Below, in pieces: positions 43,671-52,685 of a DNA stretch of 64,000 nucleotides. The notes under the pieces are model-generated. The model was not told the DNA's origin. It saw only the letters and a list, made by a program, of their open reading frames with translations, and did not search any database. The translations under genes and the position numbers were made by a program. Source of the DNA: Candidatus Zhuqueibacterota bacterium (lineage in GTDB: Bacteria; Zhuqueibacterota; Zhuqueibacteria; Oceanimicrobiales; Oceanimicrobiaceae); contig JAJDAD010000051.1 of NCBI GenBank assembly GCA_029262055.1, positions 28,691 to 92,690 on the forward strand, given 5' to 3'. Position 1 is the first letter of the stretch; the number at the start of each line of letters is the position of its first letter.

Positions 43671-44049
43671 AAGAAAAGTATTGATCAACATAACATCGTT
43701 GATAGATGTGTTGTTTTTGCTGCTTATTTTCTTCATGGTCTCTTCCACGTTTTTGGAGCAACCGGGAATCAAGTTAGAGTTGCCGCACGCGCAGAGCGCC
43801 GCCGTTGTTGAACAGAAGGAGTTTACCCTTTTTGTGGACAAGGACGGGGTCCTGTTCCTCAACAGCCAGGAAGTCAGCAATGAGACGCTCGAAGACAAGT
43901 TGACGGAAGTATTGCCCGAAATGACGGACGGAGCCCTGATCCTGAAAGCTGACCAGCAGGTTTCACACGGGATAGTGGTAAAGGTAATGGATGCTGCCAA
44001 GAAGAGCGGCGTAAAGAAACTGGTGATAGGAACGAAAGTTGATGAGTAG
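43648..44049 (+). CDS. exbD: ExbD/TolR-family biopolymer transport protein
   Basis: 133 residues: short cytoplasmic N-terminus, one membrane helix with the key aspartate (INITSLIDVLFLLLIFFMVSSTF, Asp in LID) and a periplasmic domain ending VKKLVIGTKVDE. It completes the TonB-ExbB-ExbD complex. The start overlaps the end of exbB, in keeping with translational coupling. Confidence 0.93.
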   Translation: MQFKTKSKRKVLINITSLIDVLFLLLIFFMVSSTFLEQPGIKLELPHAQSAAVVEQKEFTLFVDKDGVLFLNSQEVSNETLEDKLTEVLPEMTDGALILKADQQVSHGIVVKVMDAAKKSGVKKLVIGTKVDE

Positions 44050-44204
44050 CAGGGACATCCCCGGTTTGGGCGGTTCTGGACCGGCGATTGTGGGGACCCG
44101 TGGGCAAAGAAACTCAGAATATCTCTTGCTTTTCTCTGCTCTTTGATTTATTATTAAGGCTGTATTTGTTCAAATAGATATTCCGCGGAGCTTAGGAGAG
44201 AATA

Positions 44205-44426
44205 ATGGCTAAAAGGTGCGAGATTTGTGGCAAGGGCCCCATGGTCGGGAACAATGTGAGCCACGCGCACAACCTCACAAAAAGACGCTGGCTGCCGAAT
44301 CTGCAAAGGGTTCGTGCAAAGATTGATGGTCAGGTGAAGAGAATTCGCGTGTGTACACGTTGTATCAGAAGCGGTCGCGTTGTGAAGGCTGTTACTTTCA
44401 AAGCGAGTCCGAACGAGGTTGCCTAG
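44205..44426 (+). CDS. rpmB: 50S ribosomal protein L28
   Basis: 73 residues with the L28 core [24 protein letters not shown] and [11 protein letters not shown]. Four cysteines (5, 8, 50, 53) make this the zinc-binding C+ form. AGGAG precedes the ATG. A bidirectional hairpin terminator (44470-44502) lies between it and ftsZ, which converges on it. Confidence 0.97.
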   Translation: MAKRCEICGKGPMVGNNVSHAHNLTKRRWLPNLQRVRAKIDGQVKRIRVCTRCIRSGRVVKAVTFKASPNEVA

Positions 44427-44469
44427 ACTGTGAGTCATAGCAGGTCCGTTCGTCAAACGACATGAAATT

Positions 44470-44502
44470 AAAAAGGCATCGAGCGAACTCGATGCCTTTT
44501 TT
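44470..44502. terminator. bidirectional intrinsic terminator between rpmB and ftsZ
   Basis: GGCATCGAG (475-483 of 44 kb) and CTCGATGCC (44488-44496) pair perfectly around a CGAA tetraloop. They are flanked by AAAAA on the left and TTTTTT on the right, so the hairpin can end rpmB rightward and the dcw operon leftward. Confidence 0.92.
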
Positions 44503-44535
44503 GATCCGGGCCTTGGATACCTGGTCAGAACAACC

Positions 44536-45717
44536 TTATTCTGCTCTACGCCTTAAGTAAGCGGGCACTTCGTAATCTTCTTTCTTGCTGCCGTTTTTCC
44601 AACCGTCATTCTCTATCGGCTCTTCCTCGTTGCTCATGGTTATGCCTTCCTCGAGCCTCTGGTAGGTCGGAATCTCCAAATTGTTGGCAATCGGAGTTTC
44701 GGTCAAGTCGAAGATACGCTTGCGTGTGGTTGCCAGTGAACTGAGCCTGCCGTTACGGTTAAACCCCGTGGCGATCACCGTTACCCGCATCTCTTCCTCC
44801 AACTCGTTATCTATGACGGCGCCAAAAATAATGTTGGCATCCGCGCCAGCAGCCTCGGAGATGACGGTTGTGGCATCGTTCACTTCGTGCAGGGTCATAC
44901 CCTCGCCGCCGGTCACATTGACTATCACACCCAAAGCGCCTTCGATTGAAACCTCTTCCAGCAAAGGACTGCAAATCGCCTGCTGTGCCGATTCCACTGC
45001 ACGATTCTCGCCGCCGGCCATTCCTGAACCCATCAGGGCGTCGCCCATTTCCGACATGACGGTGCGGACATCGGCGAAATCGAGGTTGATCAAACCCGGA
45101 ATTGCGATCAGGTCTGAGATGCCTTTGGTCGCTTGCAGCAGGACTTCGTCGGCGATTTGAAAGGCAGAGTTGAGCGGCGTATCGCGCGGGACGACGGACA
45201 GCAGGCGCTGGTTCGGGATGACGATCAACGTGTCGACGCATTCCTTCAATTGTGCCACACCTTCCATTGCGCGGCGCATTCGTTTCGGACCTTCAAACAT
45301 GAATGGTTTGGTCACGATGCCGACGGTCAGAGCGTTGATATCTTTCGCGATCTGGGCGACGATGGGAGCAGCACCGGTACCCGTACCGCCACCCATGCCG
45401 GCGGTTACAAACACCATATCTGCATCTTCGAGCGAGTCGTAGATGGTCTCCCGATCTTCCTCGATGGCCTTTTTTCCGACTTCCGGATTGGCTCCGGCGC
45501 CCAGCCCTTTAGTCAGGGCCCGGCCGATTTGGAGTCTGGAGCCGGCGCGGCAGTTCTCCAATGCCTGCAGGTCGGTATTGACGGCAACAAAGTCGACACC
45601 GTTCAGGTTGCCATCAATCATCCGGTTGATGGCATTGCCGCCCGCGCCACCAACACCGACAACTTTCATTTTGGCGGTAGAGCTACCTTGTTCCTCAAAT
45701 GCAAATCGTAGATTCAT
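44536..45717 (-). CDS. ftsZ: cell division protein FtsZ
   Basis: 393 residues from the ATG at 45715-45717, which has CAGGAG before it. A longer frame exists upstream but overlaps ftsA and adds nothing conserved. Tubulin-fold GTPase: [16 protein letters not shown] at about 17-33, tubulin signature [10 protein letters not shown] at 109-118, NLDFADV, and a C-terminal tail with the conserved peptide [12 protein letters not shown] that binds FtsA. Polymerises into the Z ring. Last gene of the dcw operon. Confidence 0.98.
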   Translation of the reverse strand: MNLRFAFEEQGSSTAKMKVVGVGGAGGNAINRMIDGNLNGVDFVAVNTDLQALENCRAGSRLQIGRALTKGLGAGANPEVGKKAIEEDRETIYDSLEDADMVFVTAGMGGGTGTGAAPIVAQIAKDINALTVGIVTKPFMFEGPKRMRRAMEGVAQLKECVDTLIVIPNQRLLSVVPRDTPLNSAFQIADEVLLQATKGISDLIAIPGLINLDFADVRTVMSEMGDALMGSGMAGGENRAVESAQQAICSPLLEEVSIEGALGVIVNVTGGEGMTLHEVNDATTVISEAAGADANIIFGAVIDNELEEEMRVTVIATGFNRNGRLSSLATTRKRIFDLTETPIANNLEIPTYQRLEEGITMSNEEEPIENDGWKNGSKKEDYEVPAYLRRRAE

Positions 45718-45748
45718 AACAAATCTCCTGTTTAATCGCTCATTGGTT

Positions 45749-46984
45749 TTAATTGTGTAAGCCGCTGAACCATGAGCGCATGCGTTCAAGGATCCAGCCG
45801 AGCACGTTTTGATCGCCGTTCCCCATGAATTCTCTGTTTTTGTAGTTGTTTTGCATCGCGTAGTGAATGAGTCCGACACCGGTAGCGTGGATCGGGCTTT
45901 GCGCCAGATCCCGCAAACCGTCGAAACTATTCGGAATGCCCAGCTTTACCGGAGCCTGGAAAATGTCTTCGGCCAGTTCGACGGTGCCTTTCAGCAATGA
46001 TCCGCCACCCGTGAGGACGATGCCCGCCGTCATCAGGTGGGCGTAGTTCGACTTCTTGATTTCGCGGTAGGCAAGGGTAAGGATTTCTTCCATGCGCGGG
46101 CCGATGATGTCGACAAGATAAGGCTTGGAGATTCTTCTCGGTGGCCGGCCACCAACGCCTGGGACCTCGATGGTCACCTCGCGATCCTCTTCGTTCAGAA
46201 TCGCGGAGCCGTGCTCTTTCTTAATGGCCTCGGCGTTTTCTACCGGTGTGCGCAGACCGAGGGCCAGGTCATTTGTAACGTTGTTGCCTCCCAAGCCGAC
46301 CACTGCTGTGTGGCGGATGCATCCCTCAAAGAACATGGCTACGTCAGTGGTCCCGCCTCCCAAATCGAGGACGGTACAACCCAGTTCTTTTTCATCTTCG
46401 CCGAGAACGGCGTAGCTTGAGGCGAGGGGTTCCAGCACTAAGTCCATGGTGCGCATGTGTGCCCGGTCGATACTGCGGCAAATGTTCTCTGCCGAAGTCA
46501 CTGCTCCGTGCACGATATGGACCTCAGCCTCCAGCCTGACGCCGGACATGCCGGTTGGGTCTTTTATGCCGTCCTGGTCATCGACGATGAATTCCTGGGG
46601 CAGGACGTGCAGGAACTTGCGGTCGATGGGTAGTGCCAGCGCTTTAGCCGATTCAATGACTCTGTGTATATCGCTGTCGGTGATTTCGTTTTCGGGTCCT
46701 GCAACGGCGACCACGCCACGTGCATTCAGGCTGCGGACATGTTCCCCTGCGATTCCAGCATAGACTTCGTCGACTTCCAGCCCTGCTTGTTGCTGGGCGT
46801 CCTGGATCGCTGCCCGGATCGACTGTACGGTTTTTTCCAGATTGACGACTACCCCGCGCCGCAAACCGTCTGAATGGCTGGTGCCCACGCCAATTATCTT
46901 CGGCTTGGCGTCACCGTTGATTTCAGCTATGATGGCGCCAATTTTGGTGGTGCCAATATCCAGCCCAGTAATGTACTTCGTCAT
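45749..46984 (-). CDS. ftsA: cell division protein FtsA
   Basis: 411 residues of the actin-like FtsA family: [16 protein letters not shown] phosphate-1 motif, the inserted 1C domain with [32 protein letters not shown] and [13 protein letters not shown]. The C-terminus ends in a positively charged amphipathic helix ([14 protein letters not shown]) that tethers FtsZ to the membrane. It lies 31 nt before ftsZ and 35 nt after ftsQ. Confidence 0.97.
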   Translation of the reverse strand: MTKYITGLDIGTTKIGAIIAEINGDAKPKIIGVGTSHSDGLRRGVVVNLEKTVQSIRAAIQDAQQQAGLEVDEVYAGIAGEHVRSLNARGVVAVAGPENEITDSDIHRVIESAKALALPIDRKFLHVLPQEFIVDDQDGIKDPTGMSGVRLEAEVHIVHGAVTSAENICRSIDRAHMRTMDLVLEPLASSYAVLGEDEKELGCTVLDLGGGTTDVAMFFEGCIRHTAVVGLGGNNVTNDLALGLRTPVENAEAIKKEHGSAILNEEDREVTIEVPGVGGRPPRRISKPYLVDIIGPRMEEILTLAYREIKKSNYAHLMTAGIVLTGGGSLLKGTVELAEDIFQAPVKLGIPNSFDGLRDLAQSPIHATGVGLIHYAMQNNYKNREFMGNGDQNVLGWILERMRSWFSGLHN

Positions 46985-47019
46985 TTTAGACTCCTCGTTT
47001 TGGGAGAGACATGCCCGCT

Positions 47020-47796
47020 TCAGGTAGTTTCCCTGCTTTTGACCACAACCCGGCCTTCAAAGCGGAGATCGATTGACTTTGTTTGAGCGAGCTTTCCGCC
47101 CTTGCGCAATACGCTCATCACGCTGGCTAGCTTGGTGCACTTATCGTAAAACCCCCCATTCCCGACGATCACGGGGAGCATGTTTTCATCCAGGAAAAAG
47201 AAGATCCCGGTTTCTTCGGTGTACGAGATTTCCGAGATGCCGGCGTACAGCAAAAAGTCATTTTTCCGGGCAAAAGTAATGAAATCCAGAACCTCGTTCA
47301 GAGCCTCCTTTTGCTGCGCGCCGATACCCGTAATCAGTGGGTAGTCCAACAGGTGCACCGAGTCAAAACCGGGCAGAGCGTCGCCGCTTTCGTCCACCAG
47401 CGCGAGGCTACCACGGTTTAGGAGGGCAACCGGTCTTTTTTCAACGATCCTTATGACCAGGTTGTCCGGCAGTCTGCGGCTTACCGAGACTTGTTTGACA
47501 AACGGGTGGCTCTTTGCCTGTGCGGCAATGGTTTCCAGGTTTAGTTCAAACAATGATTTTGACAAGTCTACAGAAAGCCGTTCCAGAATTTCAGAATTCT
47601 TTACAAAGTGATTGCCTTCTATGAGAATCCCCTTCAGCTCGAACATCTCCTGTGCGTTCAGCCAGGTTGCCACCCGCAAAAGAAGGAGAATCGTGGTGCT
47701 GAAAATCAGCAGAAGTGTTCCGAAGCGGCGCATGCGCCGGGAGCTCTTCCTGCGTCCACCCCTGGTTGTCTCGTATCTGGAATAGTCCTTTAACAT
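47020..47796 (-). CDS. ftsQ: cell division protein FtsQ (DivIB)
   Basis: 258 residues: a basic cytoplasmic tail (RGGRRKSSRRMRR), one membrane helix (TLLLIFSTTILLLLRVATWL), a POTRA domain (FELKGILIEGNHFVKNSEILERL) and the beta domain typical of FtsQ. Placed between murG and ftsA as usual. murC, which often stands upstream, is absent. Confidence 0.9.
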   Translation of the reverse strand: MLKDYSRYETTRGGRRKSSRRMRRFGTLLLIFSTTILLLLRVATWLNAQEMFELKGILIEGNHFVKNSEILERLSVDLSKSLFELNLETIAAQAKSHPFVKQVSVSRRLPDNLVIRIVEKRPVALLNRGSLALVDESGDALPGFDSVHLLDYPLITGIGAQQKEALNEVLDFITFARKNDFLLYAGISEISYTEETGIFFFLDENMLPVIVGNGGFYDKCTKLASVMSVLRKGGKLAQTKSIDLRFEGRVVVKSRETT

Positions 47797-47856
47797 TATT
47801 ACGTGTGTTCCTTCCCTGTCGGTAAATTGTTTCTCTTAAGGAATCCCCTTGTTCGT

Positions 47857-48960
47857 TTAAAGTAACTGCGTGATGTGATCCGCTATCTCTTGCGCCGCGT
47901 TCGGCCGGGCTAATTCTTTCGATGCAGCGGCCATAGCCGTCCTGCGGTCGCGGTTTTCGTAAAGTCTGGCGACCTCAGAAGCAAGTGACTCGCTGGTAAG
48001 GTCGGGCTCCAGTATCAGAGTCGCTGCGCCTGCTTTGGCAAAAGACCGGGCGTTGTGCTCCTGGTGCCTCTCGGCTGCGTACGGATACGGGACCAGAATT
48101 GCGGGCAGTCCGCATTTTGATATTTCTGCCAGAGTGGTGGCGCCGGAGCGGCAAAGCACAAAGTCAGCTGCACCATAGGCCGCAGCCATATTGTCGACAA
48201 ATCTGTGTATCTTGACTCTTTCCGCAAGCTCACCGCAACCATCTACTACCGTCTGCCAGTCATTGTCTCCGGTCGCCCACAGGACCTGCAACTTGTCCAA
48301 TGCAAGTATGGATGGCAGGGACTCTACGACTATCTTATTTATTGTGTGTGCACCCTGGCTGCCGCCGAAGACGAAGAGCGTAATCATGTCTGTTTGCAAA
48401 CCAAAGGTAGCCAGTGCCTCCGATCTCTCTACGTTAGTCAGCCCGGTCCTTACCGGATTGCCCGAAATGAAGAGGCTTTTCTGCCCTTGAAAGTAGGGGC
48501 GAGAGTCCTCAAACGTCAAATGCACCTGGCTGACTTTTTTGCCGAGAACGCGGTTTACCAGTCCGGGATAACTGTTCTGTTCCTGGATGACGGTCGGGAT
48601 GCCCATGAGCAGACCGGCAAGCAGCGGCGGGCCACTGACGTAGCCCCCGGTTCCGATAATCGCACCAGGCTTAAAACGCATGAAGGTCGCGATGCACTGT
48701 AATACACTCACGAACAGACGCAACGGAAACAGCAGGTTCGCCAGTGTGATTCTACGCCTTAGACCTCGCATGACGATCTTCCTGAATTCGTATGGCAGAG
48801 TTGGTAAAATCTTATTTTCGATGCCATACGCGGTGCCAATAAACATGATTTCAGATCCCGGATTCTTATCAAACTGCTGTGCCAACGCGATGCCGGGAAA
48901 AAGATGTCCCCCGGTTCCGCCCCCGGCGATAACAATTTTTACAGACCGTCGCTCAGGCAT
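47857..48960 (-). CDS. murG: UDP-GlcNAc:lipid I transferase MurG
   Basis: 367 residues of glycosyltransferase family 28: GGGTGGHLFPGIALA near the start, QEQNSYPGLVNRVL, VFGGSQGAHTIN and the UDP-GlcNAc-binding CRSGATTLAEISKCGLPAILVPYP. It converts lipid I to lipid II at the inner face of the membrane. It overlaps ftsW by 8 nt. Confidence 0.97.
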   Translation of the reverse strand: MPERRSVKIVIAGGGTGGHLFPGIALAQQFDKNPGSEIMFIGTAYGIENKILPTLPYEFRKIVMRGLRRRITLANLLFPLRLFVSVLQCIATFMRFKPGAIIGTGGYVSGPPLLAGLLMGIPTVIQEQNSYPGLVNRVLGKKVSQVHLTFEDSRPYFQGQKSLFISGNPVRTGLTNVERSEALATFGLQTDMITLFVFGGSQGAHTINKIVVESLPSILALDKLQVLWATGDNDWQTVVDGCGELAERVKIHRFVDNMAAAYGAADFVLCRSGATTLAEISKCGLPAILVPYPYAAERHQEHNARSFAKAGAATLILEPDLTSESLASEVARLYENRDRRTAMAAASKELARPNAAQEIADHITQLL

Positions 48961-50113
48961 GCTTACGAGCCATGCGCCCCCGAGCGATGAAGGAGCGGTT
49001 CCGAACCGGCTCCCGTGCGTCTTTTGCTTGTGCGCCGATGTTCAATAACATGCCCACGGCTATCAGGTTTACAAACATGGCAGATCCACCATAGCTGACG
49101 AATGGCAGGGGGATCCCGGTCGTGGGTATCAGGTTTAGAACGACGCCCATGTTGGTCAGCGCGTATACCGCAATGCTCATGGCAATGCCCGTTGCCAGGA
49201 TCCGTCCCTGGAAATCGGGAGCATTTTTGGCAATCCGGAAAGCGCTCCAAATCAGGACGGCGAAAAGTGCAATTATCAGGAGCGTGCCGAGCAGGCCAAG
49301 CTCCTCGCCGAGAATCGCAAAAATAAAATCCGTAAACGGGTCGGGCAGAAAGTGGAATTTCTGCCTGCTGGCGCCGAGGCCCTGACCGAAAACGTGGCCA
49401 TTGCCAAACGCAATCAAGGATTGCTGTGCCTGCCAGGCCGGCTCCCCGCCCTGATGTGAGCCCACGAAATCCATGATTCTGCTCGTCCGGTAACCACCCT
49501 GTGACAGCAGTAATGCCAGCGCCGGCACGGCCGCAACGGCAAGCAGGAAAAAATGACGCAGGCGCTCGCCCGCGACAAACAGCGTTGCCAGTGCAATCAG
49601 TGTAATCGCCAGGGCGCTACCAACATCCGGCTGGGCTACCACCGGCACTGTCACCAGCAAGATCATGCCAAGGTGGAAGCCGAAACTCTTGATCGATTTT
49701 GGCCGGACAAAGTTGGAGGCGCCAAGTGAAAGACTCAGAAAAAGCAGCAGAGCCAATCTGGCAAAATCCGAGGGCTGAACCACGATGGGCCCAAGGTCCA
49801 GCCAGCGCCGGCTTCCTCTTATCTGAATCACGTCAGGAGAAAAGAGGAGGAAGAGTAAGAGTACGACACAAACCGGCAGCAGGAGCGGAGAACAATTAAG
49901 CCAAAACCTGTAATCTATGCGTGCAACCAGGAGCATCAAAAACAGACCCGCCAGCACGCGGTAGAAGTGATTCTTCAGGAAGAAGTGACTGTCGCCGTGC
50001 GCTTCCTGCGCTTTGAACGAGCTTGCGCTGTAGACGATGACAACCCCGATGACCAGAAGGCTCAGGACCACGATCAGCAACGGCGAGTCGATTTTAAAGT
50101 GTGTGTTCTTCAT
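48953..50113 (-). CDS. ftsW: peptidoglycan glycosyltransferase FtsW (SEDS family)
   Basis: 386 residues with about ten membrane helices and SEDS signatures: VIQIRGSRRWLDLGPIVVQPSDFARL, FGQGLGASRQKFHFLPDPFTDFIFAILGEELGLLG and TTGIPLPFVSYGGSAMFVNL. Works with the transpeptidase FtsI at the septum. It starts 1 nt after the mraY stop. murD, which commonly lies between mraY and ftsW, is missing. Confidence 0.95.
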   Translation of the reverse strand: MKNTHFKIDSPLLIVVLSLLVIGVVIVYSASSFKAQEAHGDSHFFLKNHFYRVLAGLFLMLLVARIDYRFWLNCSPLLLPVCVVLLLFLLFSPDVIQIRGSRRWLDLGPIVVQPSDFARLALLLFLSLSLGASNFVRPKSIKSFGFHLGMILLVTVPVVAQPDVGSALAITLIALATLFVAGERLRHFFLLAVAAVPALALLLSQGGYRTSRIMDFVGSHQGGEPAWQAQQSLIAFGNGHVFGQGLGASRQKFHFLPDPFTDFIFAILGEELGLLGTLLIIALFAVLIWSAFRIAKNAPDFQGRILATGIAMSIAVYALTNMGVVLNLIPTTGIPLPFVSYGGSAMFVNLIAVGMLLNIGAQAKDAREPVRNRSFIARGRMARKHA

Positions 50114-50114
50114 A

Positions 50115-51200
50115 TCAGCGAATTTTGAAAGTGCTCAAGCTGAGGAGCGCCAGCAAGATGGCTACTATCCAGAATCTGACCACCACGCGCGGCTCTTCCC
50201 AGCCTTTTAGCTCAAAGTGGTGGTGAATGGGCGCCATGCGGAAAACGCGTTTCCCGCGGTATTTGAATGAAGCCACCTGAATGATCACCGAAAGCGTTTC
50301 TGCTACAAATACCCCCCCGATAATAATCAGGAAAAGCTCTTTCTTTAAAAGAATGGCCAGCGTCCCCAGAGCACTGCCCAAAGCCAGCGACCCGGTGTCT
50401 CCCATGAAGACTTTTGCGGGGTAGGAATTGTACCACAAAAAGCCGAGGGCAGCGCCGACCAGGGCTGAGCAGTACACCGTCAACTCACCGGCCCCGGGCA
50501 GATAGATGATGTTCAGGTAATCGCTGAAATCCACGCGTCCGCTCACGTACGCGATCATTGCCCACGCCACAGCGGAGATTCCGACCAGACCGATGGCCAG
50601 ACCGTCGAGACCGTCGGTCAGATTGACTGAGTTCGAAGTGGCCGTAATAATGAAAATGACGACCGGGATGTAGAGGATGCCAAAGTCGATTTCGTAGTTT
50701 TTGAAAAACGGCACCGTGCTGAGTGTTCGGATTTCCTCAAACTCCGGCGCGAGATAGATCACCGCACCAACGATAATGCCCAGGGTCAGCTGGCCCAGCA
50801 GTTTGTAGCGGGCTATCAGGCCCTTGGCCATTTTCTTTACCGTTTTCAGGTAGTCGTCAATAAAGCCGACCACGCCCATCCAAAGGGTCGCAAACAGGAT
50901 GAGAAGCACATAGACATTCTCCAGCCTGGCCCAGAACAGCGTCGGGATGATGACGGCCGCAAGAATGATCAAACCGCCCATGGTGGGGGTCCCCGCCTTC
51001 TTGAGATGGCTCTGCGGGCCGTCGCTTCTGATTTCCTCGCCGACTTGCAGAGACTGTAGTTTGCGGATGATGTACGGCCCGACGAACAGACTGATGATCA
51101 GGGCCGTGATCGCAGCCCACGCAGCCCTGAATGTGATGTAGCGAAACAGGTTGAGTCCGGAGACATAGTCTCGCAGTGGGTATAGTAGATAATAGAGCAT
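50115..51200 (-). CDS. mraY: phospho-MurNAc-pentapeptide transferase MraY
   Basis: 361 residues with ten membrane helices and the motifs KKAGTPTMGGLIIL, the catalytic NSVNLTDGLDGLA, and PIHHHFELKGWEEPRVVVRFWI. It transfers phospho-MurNAc-pentapeptide to undecaprenyl phosphate, making lipid I. Separated from murF by 83 nt. Confidence 0.97.
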   Translation of the reverse strand: MLYYLLYPLRDYVSGLNLFRYITFRAAWAAITALIISLFVGPYIIRKLQSLQVGEEIRSDGPQSHLKKAGTPTMGGLIILAAVIIPTLFWARLENVYVLLILFATLWMGVVGFIDDYLKTVKKMAKGLIARYKLLGQLTLGIIVGAVIYLAPEFEEIRTLSTVPFFKNYEIDFGILYIPVVIFIITATSNSVNLTDGLDGLAIGLVGISAVAWAMIAYVSGRVDFSDYLNIIYLPGAGELTVYCSALVGAALGFLWYNSYPAKVFMGDTGSLALGSALGTLAILLKKELFLIIIGGVFVAETLSVIIQVASFKYRGKRVFRMAPIHHHFELKGWEEPRVVVRFWIVAILLALLSLSTFKIR

Positions 51201-51283
51201 CTGGCTATATATGGTAAGTCTATTTTAGAAAAGTACTATATATTGTTTGTAAAGGCAAATGAAAACCTCACTCGGTCTTGTGT

Positions 51284-52672
51284 TCATTTGTCACCGACAG
51301 GATGCAGACCAGTGATAATTTCTTCCATTCTCATCCCTCTGGAGCCTTTAACCAGGAGTACATCGCCTGGCGTCAATTGCTGTTGCAGCGAGCCGGCCAG
51401 ATCCGCTTTGTCCTGAAAGTGTTCGGCCTGCACTGCCGGGGATGTCTGCCGGCAAGCGGCGACTGCCGCTGATGACTCCGCTCCGTGCGCCAGGAATATT
51501 TCTATCCCAAGCTCTGCGACGGCTTCGCCAATCTTGCGATGCTCTTCCTTTGAGCATGCGCCAAGTTCAAGCATATCCCCGAACACGAAAACTCTTTTGC
51601 CGCCGGTCTTGAAGGCCTGCAATGTCTCCAGCGCGGCGCGGGTTGATTCCGGGTTGGCGTTGTAGCTGTCATTTATGATGGTAACGCCGTTGACCCTGCT
51701 GATTTCCAATCGTTTTTCAGGAATCTTCAGGTTCTCGAGCGCTTCCTTGCTGTCCTGCAAGCTCACGCCGAAATGGCTTCCTATGGCGATTGCCGCCAAA
51801 GCGTTTCTGACGTTGTGCAATCCCACGGCATTGGGCTTGATTTTCATGCCACCAACTCTCATGCTGCCGCATCCGTCAGACTCCATCTGCAACTCTTCCG
51901 CTGAAATATCTGCGGAGGGTTGAAAACCATAGGTGACCACGCGCCGCAGGTTTTGGATTTGTCCTGCCAGCAAGGGGTCATCGACATTGGTAAAGGCCAG
52001 CCCATCCGGCTGCAAGAAATCAAAGAGCTCCAGTTTCGCTTTTAGGACGCCGGTCAGATCGCCAAAGAACTCTGTGTGTCCGTGGCCGATATTCGTGATC
52101 AGGCCCGTCTGAGGCTGGACAATTTCACACAACGAAGCAATTTCGCCAAAGTGATTCGCACCCATTTCAACCACGAGAAAGTCGTGGCTTTGGTCCAGGT
52201 TCAGCAGGGTGAGGGGCGCCCCGATATGATTGTTGAAATTCCCCTGCGACTTGCAGACCGAACCCTGTTTCGCAAGCACCGCGGCGATCATCTCCTTGGT
52301 AGAAGTCTTGCCGTTGCTTCCGGTGAGAGCCACGGTCTGTACATCGAATTTGTTGCGATGTGCTTTGGCGAATGCCTGCAAAGCCACGAGTGTATCGTCG
52401 ACCGCAAGCAAGGCGTGGCCCGCAAAACGGCCTTGATTTGCCCGCAAGAAGTCATGAGACACGATCGCGGCCGAAGCGCCTGCCGCAAAAGCATCCGCAA
52501 CAAAGCCGTGCCCGTCATGGTTCTCGCCCACCAGCGCAAAATAGACTTCACCGGAACTGATGCTTCTGGAATCAATCGAAACACCGGCCACGGTTTGCTC
52601 AGGCGCGATCGACGCGCTGGAAACCACGAAGCCTGGCGCAAGTGCAAGAAATTCTTTGAATTTAAATGGCAT
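51284..52672 (-). CDS. murF: UDP-MurNAc-tripeptide:D-Ala-D-Ala ligase MurF
   Basis: 462 residues in three Mur-ligase domains: SIDSRSISSGEVYFAL near residue 50, ATP loop TGSNGKTSTKEM, MGANHFGEIASL, and INDSYNANPESTRAAL followed by VFGDMLELG. It adds D-Ala-D-Ala to the UDP-MurNAc stem. The ATG at 52670-52672 gives family length and begins 13 nt after ftsI. A start 72 nt earlier would overlap ftsI and add a basic leader. Confidence 0.95.
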   Translation of the reverse strand: MPFKFKEFLALAPGFVVSSASIAPEQTVAGVSIDSRSISSGEVYFALVGENHDGHGFVADAFAAGASAAIVSHDFLRANQGRFAGHALLAVDDTLVALQAFAKAHRNKFDVQTVALTGSNGKTSTKEMIAAVLAKQGSVCKSQGNFNNHIGAPLTLLNLDQSHDFLVVEMGANHFGEIASLCEIVQPQTGLITNIGHGHTEFFGDLTGVLKAKLELFDFLQPDGLAFTNVDDPLLAGQIQNLRRVVTYGFQPSADISAEELQMESDGCGSMRVGGMKIKPNAVGLHNVRNALAAIAIGSHFGVSLQDSKEALENLKIPEKRLEISRVNGVTIINDSYNANPESTRAALETLQAFKTGGKRVFVFGDMLELGACSKEEHRKIGEAVAELGIEIFLAHGAESSAAVAACRQTSPAVQAEHFQDKADLAGSLQQQLTPGDVLLVKGSRGMRMEEIITGLHPVGDK

Positions 52673-52685
52673 TATCCGCGTTCGT

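Noticed and set aside
45718..45879. 54-residue N-terminal extension of FtsZ
   Set aside because: The leader is polar, unconserved and overlaps ftsA. The ATG at 45717 has a proper CAGGAG site and gives the standard FtsZ start.
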